Assembly (NCBI GenBank): GCA_003169835.1
Contig: PNAI01000055.1
Span: 41,412 to 91,555, forward strand
Source: Hyphomicrobiales bacterium
GTDB lineage: Bacteria; Pseudomonadota; Alphaproteobacteria; Rhizobiales; Xanthobacteraceae
Reading direction: 5' to 3'
Length of the DNA stretch: 50,144 nucleotides
The notes beneath the pieces were generated by a model. That model did not search any database and was not told the origin of the DNA. It was given only the letters and a program-made list of their open reading frames with translations. The stretch's first letter is position 1. Every line of letters starts with the position of its first letter. A program made the translations under genes and the position numbers. Below are positions 8,706-15,675 of the stretch, one piece after another.

Positions 8706-9785
8706 ATGCGTAGCACCAAGTTCTCACGCCGCGACCTTCTCAAGGCTTCATCTGCGCTCGCGGTCGGCGCCGCAGGCGGAACCGTTTTCGCCGACCCGCT
8801 TCGCGCAGCTCCACCTCCGGCCGATGCGATCACGCCGGCGCTGATCGAGGCCGCGAAGAAAGAAGGCAAGGTAGTCTTCTACACGGCAATGGATTTGGCT
8901 TTTGCGGAGCGTCTGGGCAAATCGTTCGGAGAAAAATTCCCAGGTATAGCCGCGCGCGTCGAGCGTTCGGGAGCCGAGCGCGTTTTCACCCGCATCGACC
9001 AGGAATACAAGAGCAATGTCCACGCCGTCGATGTGGTGAACACAGCCGACCAGGCTCACGTCATTTTGTGGAAACGCAACGGCTGGCTCGCGCAATATCT
9101 GCCGGAAGAAGTGGTCAAGAACTACGACAAGAAGTATTACGATCCCGAAGGTTTTGAGTTGGTAACGCGGGTACTGGTTTCACCCTTCGGTATCAACACA
9201 AATCTCGTGAAGAAAGAGGATGCGCCCAAGAGCTTTGCCGACCTGCTCGATCCGAAATGGTCGGGCAAGATGGTCAAGGGCCATCCGGCCTACAGCGGCA
9301 CGATCATGAACGCGACCTTCCAGATCGCGCGCGATCTTGGCTGGAGTTTTTTCGAGAAGCTCGCCAAGCAGAACGTCTTGCAAGTCCAGTCTGCGACTGA
9401 CACGCCCAAGAAGATCGCCCTCGGCGAGCGCGCGATCATGATCGACGGCGCCGGCTATCTTGTCATCCGTGGCAAGGAGGAGGGCCAGCCGGTCGACGTC
9501 ATCTATCCGGAAGAAGGCACGCCGCTCGCCACCAGCCCGAGCTGTCTGATGAAGGCTGCACCGAACCCGAATGCCGGCCGCCTGTTTCACAATTGGATGC
9601 ATGGGCGCGAGGCGCAGCAAATTCTCATCGATTATGCCCGCCAGTATTCTCCGCACGGGCAAGCCGTCGAAAAACCCGGTGTTCGAAAACTCTCCGAAAT
9701 CAAACTGATGAAGGAGGACCCCGAAGGCGTCGAGAAATCGGCCGACGAGGTCAAACGCCGCTACGCGGAGATATTTAAGGTATAG
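8706..9785 (+). CDS. Periplasmic solute-binding protein, FbpA-like, paralogue 4 of 4 (most divergent)
   Basis: A 359-residue protein of the same family, with Tat leader SRRDLLKASSALAVGAAGG and a good AAGGAG site 7 nt before the ATG. It diverges most from its siblings. DMAFAERLGKSFGEKFPGI-like positions replace the LPLAEKxAK(A/S)FEAKYPGI consensus, the middle reads KKYYDPEGFELVTRVLVSPF, and the late region reads DGAGYLVIRGKEEG. This suggests either an older duplication or a different ligand. It is followed by intergenic palindromes and then the permease gene, which may make this the end of a strongly translated segment. Confidence 0.92.
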   Translation: MRSTKFSRRDLLKASSALAVGAAGGTVFADPLRAAPPPADAITPALIEAAKKEGKVVFYTAMDLAFAERLGKSFGEKFPGIAARVERSGAERVFTRIDQEYKSNVHAVDVVNTADQAHVILWKRNGWLAQYLPEEVVKNYDKKYYDPEGFELVTRVLVSPFGINTNLVKKEDAPKSFADLLDPKWSGKMVKGHPAYSGTIMNATFQIARDLGWSFFEKLAKQNVLQVQSATDTPKKIALGERAIMIDGAGYLVIRGKEEGQPVDVIYPEEGTPLATSPSCLMKAAPNPNAGRLFHNWMHGREAQQILIDYARQYSPHGQAVEKPGVRKLSEIKLMKEDPEGVEKSADEVKRRYAEIFKV

Positions 9786-9793
9786 TCCGAACC

Positions 9794-9893
9794 GTCACCC
9801 TGAGGTGCGAGCCGCGTAGCGGCGAGCATCGAAGGGTGACAGGTAAGGGCCGTTCATCCTTCGAGGGCCGCCTTCGGCGGCCACCTCAGGATG
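9794..9893. repeat. Two adjacent intergenic palindromic repeats
   Basis: Two inverted repeats lie between the last binding-protein gene and the permease gene. The first (9794-9840) is bounded by GTCACCCT and AGGGTGAC; the second (9855-9893) by CATCCT and AGGATG with an inner GGCCGCC/GGCGGCC pair. Both carry the CACCCTGAGG and CCTTCGAGG words I recognise from repetitive extragenic palindromes in Bradyrhizobium-type genomes. They could stabilise the upstream mRNA so that binding proteins exceed permease. Confidence 0.75.
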
Positions 9894-9918
9894 ACGGAGA
9901 CAGGAATACGAAGTCCTC

Positions 9919-11640
9919 ATGACCATCGCAATATCCGAGCAAGTCCCGCGCACGGTACACGGGTTCGATTACACCCGCGTGGTGCTCTATGGCTTCGCTC
10001 TCGCGCTTGTCCTGCTCATCGTTCTGCCGATGTCGTGGCTGGTGTACTACGCCTTCAGCAGCCCGAGCGGCGGCATCACACTATCCAACTTCACGCGGCT
10101 GTTCTCGGAATCGACCTTCATCGATCCCCTGATCACGACCTTCGTCCTTGCGACCTCAACCAGCGTGATCTGCTGCATCGTCGCAGCACCCATGGGCTGG
10201 CTGGTGGCGCGCACCGACATGCCGCTGCGCCGGACCACACGCCTGATGGTCACGGCCTCGTTTGTCACCCCGCCGTTTCTCGGCGCCATCGCCTGGGAAC
10301 TGTTGGCGGCGCCCAACAGCGGGCTGATCAACCAGGCTTATCGCGTGCTCACAGGTGCACCGGCCGATGATCATCTGTTCAACATCTACTCGTTCGCCGG
10401 GCTCACCTTCGTCATCGCCTGCTACACATTTCCCTATGTCTTCGTGCTGGTGGCCAATGCGCTCGATCGCACGCCGGGCGATCTGGAAGATGCTTCCTCG
10501 ATCCTCGGCGGCAGCGCCTGGGACACCGCGCGGCGCGTGACGATACCCCTTGCAATGCCGGCGGTGCTTGCGGGCGCGCTCGTCGCATTCCTGCAAGCCA
10601 TGACGCTGTTCGGCTCGCCCGCGATCCTCGCGCTGCCCGCTGGCTTCCACACCATGACCACAAAAATCTGGAGCCTGTTCCAGTATCCGCCCAAGCCCGA
10701 GCTTGCGGCCGCGGCGGCATTACCGCTGCTTATCCTGACGGTGCTCCTGCTGCGCGCCGAGCACATGATCCTGGGCCGGCGCGGCTATGCCGTGCTCGGC
10801 GGGAAAAACAGCGACCCGCGCATCGTTCCGCTTGGCGTTTTGCGCTGGCCGGCAGTGCTGTTGTGCTTTGGCATTTTGCTCTGCCCGGTGTTCCTGCCCT
10901 ACGGCGCGTTGTTCAACGCCGCGTTCTCGCGCATCGCCTCGCAGGTAATCTCGATCAACAACTTCACTTTCCACAATATCTATTTCGTGTTCTTCGAGCT
11001 CTCCGCGACCAAGCTCGCATTCTACAACACCTTCGTGCTCGGCATCGCGACTGCAACGCTCGGCACCATCCTCGCTCTCGTGATCTCGTATCTCACGACC
11101 CGCCAGGCCGTCGCCGGCCATCGCGTGCTAGGATTTCTCGCAACAGCGCCGGTTGCGATTCCCGGCATCGTACTCGGCGTGGGATTGTTCCTGAGCTACA
11201 CGCGGCCGCCGTTCGTGCTCTACGGCACGCTATGGATACTGCTTCTTGCCTTTCTCACGCTGAGCCTGCCGGCAGCCTATCAGCAGATGCAGTCGGCCTT
11301 CCGCTCCATCCATCCCGAACTTGAGGACGCAAGCCGCATTCTCGGCGCGACGCGCCTGCGCGCGCTGCGCGAAATCACCGCGCCGCTGCTGCGTACTTCG
11401 GTGATAGCGACTTGGTGCTTCGTTTTCGTCGGCACCATTCGCGAATTGTCGGCCGCCATTATGCTGTTCACCTCGGAGACCAAGGTGATCTCGGTACTGA
11501 TCTTTGATCTCAATGAAAGCGGCGATCTCGCCGCCATCTCGGTCCTCGGCATTATTATGCTCATCATCACCTTCGGCATTGTTGCGCTCGCCAATCGTCT
11601 GCGCATCGGCGGCGGCCCCGTGCGTTTGCGCAACTATTGA
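9919..11640 (+). CDS. ABC transporter permease, fused double-domain FbpB type
   Basis: A 573-residue inner-membrane protein with two homologous permease halves, about twelve hydrophobic segments in all. Each half carries an EAA coupling motif: DLEDASSILGGSAWDTARRV near residue 190 and ELEDASRILGATRLRALREI near 470. A single fused permease of this type is usual for FbpB-like importers and needs no second permease. It follows the ATPase and four binding proteins on the same strand, so it is the natural membrane partner for all four receptors. The ATG at 9919 is chosen because hydrophobic segment 1 starts about 30 residues later. Confidence 0.93.
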   Translation: MTIAISEQVPRTVHGFDYTRVVLYGFALALVLLIVLPMSWLVYYAFSSPSGGITLSNFTRLFSESTFIDPLITTFVLATSTSVICCIVAAPMGWLVARTDMPLRRTTRLMVTASFVTPPFLGAIAWELLAAPNSGLINQAYRVLTGAPADDHLFNIYSFAGLTFVIACYTFPYVFVLVANALDRTPGDLEDASSILGGSAWDTARRVTIPLAMPAVLAGALVAFLQAMTLFGSPAILALPAGFHTMTTKIWSLFQYPPKPELAAAAALPLLILTVLLLRAEHMILGRRGYAVLGGKNSDPRIVPLGVLRWPAVLLCFGILLCPVFLPYGALFNAAFSRIASQVISINNFTFHNIYFVFFELSATKLAFYNTFVLGIATATLGTILALVISYLTTRQAVAGHRVLGFLATAPVAIPGIVLGVGLFLSYTRPPFVLYGTLWILLLAFLTLSLPAAYQQMQSAFRSIHPELEDASRILGATRLRALREITAPLLRTSVIATWCFVFVGTIRELSAAIMLFTSETKVISVLIFDLNESGDLAAISVLGIIMLIITFGIVALANRLRIGGGPVRLRNY

Positions 11641-11646
11641 GGGCTC

Positions 11647-13032
11647 ATGGACGCCAAACTTCCCGAAGTCGCGCTCGCTGAGCTTTTGGCCGAGCGCATC
11701 GCAACCCTCGACCCTGCGAAATTGCCCGCGGCCGTGCGCACGAAATGCGATGAATTACTGATCGATGTGATCGGCCTGTGCGTGACCGCGCGTAACGAAG
11801 ATTACGTGAAGAGCGCGCTCGATGGCTGCGACGACGACGGCTCCTGCACCACGGTCGGTCACAAGCGCACGCTGAGCACGGCGAGCGCTGCCTTCGTCAA
11901 CGGCACCGCAGCGCATGGCGAGGATTTCGACGACACGTTCGAAGGCGGCCCGGTGCATGCCGGCGCGGTGATCGTTCCGGCCGTGCTCGCGGCCTGCGAG
12001 CGGCATAATCCCGATGGCCGCGCGGCGCTCTTCGGTATTGCCATCGGCGTCGAGGTGCTCTGCCGTTTGAGCCTTGTCGCGCCGACACGAACCCACAAGG
12101 CCGGCTTTCATCCGACTGCGATCTTTGGCGCCATGGGGGCTGCGGCCGGGGTCGCGGCGGCGCTGCACCTCAAGCCGCGCGCAACCGTCGATGCGCTCGG
12201 CGTGGCCGGCAGCATGGCGTCGGGCATCATCGAATATCTCGCCGAAGGCACCTGGACCAAGCGTATGCATGCCGGTTGGGCGGCGCAGTCGGGCTTGCGC
12301 GCGGCGTTGCTTGCGCGCGCAGGATTCTCTGGGCCGCGCACCGTGTTCGAAGGCGTGCATGGACTGTTTCATGGCTTCGCCCACACCACGACGGGCGACT
12401 ACGACGCGTTGACCGGCGATTTTGGAAAACGCTGGGTCACCGAGACGCTGGCCTTCAAACCCTATCCATGCGGGACGATGACCCATCCCTACATCGATTG
12501 CGCGCGCAGGCTTGCCGCGCGGCTCAAGGCCCAGAATCTTAACGAACACGACATCGTTGAGATGGTTTGCGAGGTCGGCGAGGGCACCGTGCACCGGCTG
12601 TGGGAGCCGCTTGCGGGCAAACAGACGCCGCCCAACGGCTACGCCGGAAAATTCTCCACGCCGTATTGTATTGCCGCGGGCTTCGTGCGCGGCAATGTGG
12701 GCTTGAGCGATTTCAGCGACGCGGCCGTGAAGGATCCGGCGGTGCGCGCGCTCGCCGCAAAAGTGCGCTACCGGATCGACCCGAACAATCCGTACCCCAA
12801 GAATTATACCGGCCACATCCGGGCCACCTTGCGCGACGGCAGCATTATCGAAGAGCGCCAGCCGCATATGCGCGGCGGCGCGCATGAGCCGCTCACACGC
12901 ACCGACATCGAAGACAAGTTCCTGCTCAACGCCCGTCACGGCGGCTGGGACGACACGCGCGCAAAGGCTGCGCTCAAATCGCTTGGAAAATTGTATGAAG
13001 GGCGGATCGATCTGTCCGCGCTCAGAGGATAA
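11647..13032 (+). CDS. MmgE/PrpD family protein (2-methylcitrate dehydratase-like)
   Basis: A 461-residue cytoplasmic protein of the MmgE/PrpD fold. Characteristic segments are an N-terminal helical domain with FVNGTAAHGEDFDDTFEGG, the GAMGAAAGVAAALHL region, and KPYPCGTMTHPYIDCARRL. PrpD dehydrates 2-methylcitrate; many paralogues act on other hydroxy-acids or are isomerases such as IDS epimerase and cis-aconitate decarboxylase. No prpB or prpC lies near, so a role in the propionate methylcitrate cycle is not supported. GAGGGCTC precedes the ATG, only 6 bp after the permease stop, so it is transcribed with the importer. Confidence 0.9.
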   Translation: MDAKLPEVALAELLAERIATLDPAKLPAAVRTKCDELLIDVIGLCVTARNEDYVKSALDGCDDDGSCTTVGHKRTLSTASAAFVNGTAAHGEDFDDTFEGGPVHAGAVIVPAVLAACERHNPDGRAALFGIAIGVEVLCRLSLVAPTRTHKAGFHPTAIFGAMGAAAGVAAALHLKPRATVDALGVAGSMASGIIEYLAEGTWTKRMHAGWAAQSGLRAALLARAGFSGPRTVFEGVHGLFHGFAHTTTGDYDALTGDFGKRWVTETLAFKPYPCGTMTHPYIDCARRLAARLKAQNLNEHDIVEMVCEVGEGTVHRLWEPLAGKQTPPNGYAGKFSTPYCIAAGFVRGNVGLSDFSDAAVKDPAVRALAAKVRYRIDPNNPYPKNYTGHIRATLRDGSIIEERQPHMRGGAHEPLTRTDIEDKFLLNARHGGWDDTRAKAALKSLGKLYEGRIDLSALRG

Positions 13033-13035
13033 GAG

Positions 13036-13782
13036 ATGGCCGAACAGGAATTGAAGAACCGCGTCGCGGTCATCACGGGCGCCGGGCGCAGCATCGGCCG
13101 CGCCATCGCGCTCGAGCTTGCATCCGCAGGCTGCGCGGTGGTGGTCAACGTGCGCAAGAACCGCGCCGAAGCGGAAGAAGTCGTCAAGGCGATCGAAGGG
13201 CAGGGCGGCCGCGGGCTGGTCGCAATTGCCGACGTCACCGATGCCCCCGCCGTCAACGCGATGGCGCAGGCGGCGCTCAAAAAATTCGGCCGCATTGATT
13301 ATCTGATCAACAACGCCGCGCTGCGTCAGGAAAAGCACATCGAAGAAATGACGTTCGAGGACTGGCGCTACATCACCGGCGTCATCCTCGACGGTGCGTT
13401 CCATTGCGTGAAGGCCTGTCTTGAGGCGATCAAGGCGAGCGACGCTGGCTCCATCATCAACGTCGGGGGCTTAAGCGGCACGCTGGGCGCGTCCGATCGC
13501 GCGCATGTGGTCACGGCGAAGGCGGGGATCGCCGGCTTCACCCGCGCGCTCGCGCGCGAGCTTGCCCCGCACAAGATCACCGTCAACACGCTCGTCCCGG
13601 CCATGCTGGCCAAGCCTGGCAAGCCAAACGAAATGCCGGACCATCCGATCTACCGCCCGGTCCTCGGTCGCGCCGCGCTGCCCGGCGACATGGCGCCCGC
13701 CGTACGCTTCCTGCTCGGACCTGGCGCCCGCTACATGACCGGCCAGACCATCAACATCAACGGCGGGACGTATTTCGGCTAA
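13036..13782 (+). CDS. SDR-fold protein lacking the catalytic tyrosine
   Basis: A 248-residue short-chain dehydrogenase/reductase. The cofactor loop TGAGRSIG is at residues 14-21, NNAA follows after strand 4, and the C-terminal GQTININGGTYFG is typical. The active-site YxxxK is not present: the aligned segment is AHVVTAK at residues 156-162, with Val158 in the tyrosine position and Lys162 retained. His157 is adjacent and could substitute, or the protein may be a non-oxidoreductive SDR. The start has AGAGGATAAGAG upstream and lies 3 bp after the MmgE/PrpD stop, so translation is probably coupled. Confidence 0.9.
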   Translation: MAEQELKNRVAVITGAGRSIGRAIALELASAGCAVVVNVRKNRAEAEEVVKAIEGQGGRGLVAIADVTDAPAVNAMAQAALKKFGRIDYLINNAALRQEKHIEEMTFEDWRYITGVILDGAFHCVKACLEAIKASDAGSIINVGGLSGTLGASDRAHVVTAKAGIAGFTRALARELAPHKITVNTLVPAMLAKPGKPNEMPDHPIYRPVLGRAALPGDMAPAVRFLLGPGARYMTGQTININGGTYFG

Positions 13783-13784
13783 AA

Positions 13785-13830
13785 CATGATCCCGAAAAGT
13801 GGACACCGGTTTTCGGACAAGATCGTGCTC
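13785..13830. repeat. Intergenic palindromic element, module 1 copy A
   Basis: An imperfect palindrome with CATGATCCCGAAAAGTGG on one side and CCGGTTTTCGGACAAGATCGTG on the other begins 3 bp after the SDR stop. The same module occurs at 33849-33897 and, interrupted, at 35853-35926. I recognise it as a widespread Rhizobiales intergenic palindrome. Confidence 0.8.
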
Positions 13831-13906
13831 CAACAATAAGTGGCCGCAATACCTCAGAAGTGCTATTCCCTCCGCCACGCGGGACCACCAAAAAAACGAG
13901 GACACC

Positions 13907-15334
13907 ATGTACGCAGAGCTTGGTCTTTACATCGACGGACAATGGCTCAACGGCTCCGGCCGCAAGGGCGAGGACGTCATCAATCCGGCGACCGAAAAGC
14001 CGCTTGCGCATCTGCCGCATGCCAGCAAATCCGATCTCGACCTGGCGCTGGAATCCGCGAAAAAAGGCTTCGCCCTGTGGCGCGCCACCTCGGCCTACGA
14101 TCGCGCGAAGATTATGCGCAAGGCTGCCGACCTGATGCGCGAGCGCTACGACAATATTTCGAAAATCATGGTGCAGGAGCAAGGCAAGGTCTATGTCGAG
14201 GCGCGCGCCGAGGTGTTGACCTCGGCTGAGATCATCGAATGGTATGCCGAGGAAGGCCGCCGCTCCTATGGCCGCATCGTGCCGGGCCGGGGAAAAGGTA
14301 TCCGTCAGCTTGTGGTGCACGAACCGGTCGGCGTCGTCGCGGCCTTCACGCCGTGGAATTTCCCTGTGCTCACGCCCGCACGCAAAATTGGTGGTGCGCT
14401 CGCGTCCGGCTGCTCGCTCATCCTCAAGGCTTCCGAGGAGACACCCGGCGCTTGCGTCGAGTTGGTGCGCTGCTTCGCCGACGCTGGACTCCCTGCAGGC
14501 GTGCTCAATCTCGTATTTGGCGTGCCGGCGGAAGTCTCCGAGCATCTCCTCGCCAAGGACGCTGTGCGAAAAATTTCCTTCACCGGCTCGATCCCCGTGG
14601 GCAAGCATCTTGCCGGGCTTGCCGCCAAGGGTATGAAACGCACCACCATGGAACTCGGCGGGCATTCGCCGGTCGTGGTGTTCGGCGACGCCGATCCGGA
14701 GAAGGCTGCCGATACCATCGCGGCATTCAAGTATCGCAACGCCGGACAGGTCTGCATCTCGCCCACGCGCTTCTACGTGCAGGAAGATGTCTACGGCCGC
14801 TTCCTCAAGCGTTTCACCGAATATACCAGCGGCTTGAAGATCGGCGACGGGCTGGAGAAGGGCATCACGCTGGGGCCTCTGGCGAATTCACGCCGCATTG
14901 ATGCCATGGACAGCTTCGTCGCCGATGCCAAGTCGCGCGGCGGCAAGATCGTCACCGGCGGCAAGCGCCGCGGCAACCAGGGCTACTTTTATGAGCCAAC
15001 CGTGATCACCGACGTGCCGGATGATTCAAAAATCATGACGCAGGAACCCTTCGGCCCGCTCGCGCCCATCGTCACCTTCAAGACCTTCGACGAAGTGGTC
15101 GCGCGTGCCAATTCGCTGCCCTTTGGTCTTGCGGCCTACGCTTTCACCACGTCGAGTACGACCGCGGCTGCTATCGGCGACGCCATCGAGTCCGGCATGG
15201 TCGGCGTGAATTCGATTGCCGTCTCGACTCCGGAGACGCCATTCGGCGGAGTGAAGGAATCCGGCCACGGCAGCGAAGGCGGCATTGAGGGCTTGGGCGC
15301 TTACTTCAACACCAAGTTTATTTCGCAGGGGTAA
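13907..15334 (+). CDS. NAD(P)-dependent aldehyde dehydrogenase (semialdehyde dehydrogenase-like)
   Basis: A 475-residue aldehyde dehydrogenase. Visible landmarks are FTPWNFPV (NAD site), SFTGSIPVGK, the general-base glutamate in MELGGHSP and the catalytic cysteine in NAGQVCISPTRFYV. EPFGPLAPI and GMVGVNS near the end match succinate-semialdehyde-type enzymes. The frame is open from 13799, but the ATG at 13907 has GAGGACACC upstream and gives the usual family start (LYIDGQW). It oxidises an aldehyde to an acid; a dicarboxylic semialdehyde from aromatic or alicyclic breakdown is plausible. It precedes the Rieske ferredoxin by 11 bp. Confidence 0.92.
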   Translation: MYAELGLYIDGQWLNGSGRKGEDVINPATEKPLAHLPHASKSDLDLALESAKKGFALWRATSAYDRAKIMRKAADLMRERYDNISKIMVQEQGKVYVEARAEVLTSAEIIEWYAEEGRRSYGRIVPGRGKGIRQLVVHEPVGVVAAFTPWNFPVLTPARKIGGALASGCSLILKASEETPGACVELVRCFADAGLPAGVLNLVFGVPAEVSEHLLAKDAVRKISFTGSIPVGKHLAGLAAKGMKRTTMELGGHSPVVVFGDADPEKAADTIAAFKYRNAGQVCISPTRFYVQEDVYGRFLKRFTEYTSGLKIGDGLEKGITLGPLANSRRIDAMDSFVADAKSRGGKIVTGGKRRGNQGYFYEPTVITDVPDDSKIMTQEPFGPLAPIVTFKTFDEVVARANSLPFGLAAYAFTTSSTTAAAIGDAIESGMVGVNSIAVSTPETPFGGVKESGHGSEGGIEGLGAYFNTKFISQG

Positions 15335-15345
15335 CGCAGTAAATC

Positions 15346-15675
15346 ATGGCGGACACTCTCATTAGCCTCTGCCCCACCGCGGATATCCCGGAGAATTCGA
15401 TTAAGCGCTTCGAGGTCGGCAATCACATGCTCGCCGTCTATAATGTCGGCGGTGCGTTCTATGCCACCGATGACGAATGCACGCATGGCGCGGCCAGCCT
15501 CTCCGACGGCATGCTCGAAGACGACATCATCGAATGCACCATGCATTTCGGTGCCTTCAATTGCCGCACCGGCGAAGCCGTGCAGGCGCCGTGCTCGATC
15601 GCGCTGCGCACCTACAAGGTCGTCGTGCAGGATGGAAAAATCCTGGTCGATCTGGAGAAGACGGCGCAGGACTAA
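15346..15675 (+). CDS. Rieske [2Fe-2S] ferredoxin of a ring-hydroxylating dioxygenase system
   Basis: A 109-residue soluble Rieske protein. The cluster ligands are Cys45-His47 in ECTHGAASLSDG and Cys64-His67 in ECTMHFGAFN, followed by CRTGEAV and PCSIALRTY as in biphenyl- and naphthalene-type dioxygenase ferredoxins. Such proteins pass electrons from a reductase to the terminal oxygenase; the likely partner is the alpha/beta pair at 19.3-21.2 kb. Its stop overlaps the stop of the opposing molybdenum hydroxylase gene by 4 bp. No flavin reductase partner is present in the window. Confidence 0.93.
   Translation: MADTLISLCPTADIPENSIKRFEVGNHMLAVYNVGGAFYATDDECTHGAASLSDGMLEDDIIECTMHFGAFNCRTGEAVQAPCSIALRTYKVVVQDGKILVDLEKTAQD

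Noticed and set aside
11647..13032. Propionate methylcitrate cycle role for the MmgE/PrpD protein
   Set aside because: No prpB or prpC is in the window, and the gene is coupled to an atypical SDR and the importer.
11755..13404. 549-codon open frame on the minus strand
   Set aside because: Antisense shadow of the MmgE/PrpD and SDR genes; the translation is Arg/His/Asp-rich with no family motif.
13757..14665. 302-codon open frame on the minus strand
   Set aside because: Antisense to the aldehyde dehydrogenase, whose catalytic motifs are unmistakable.
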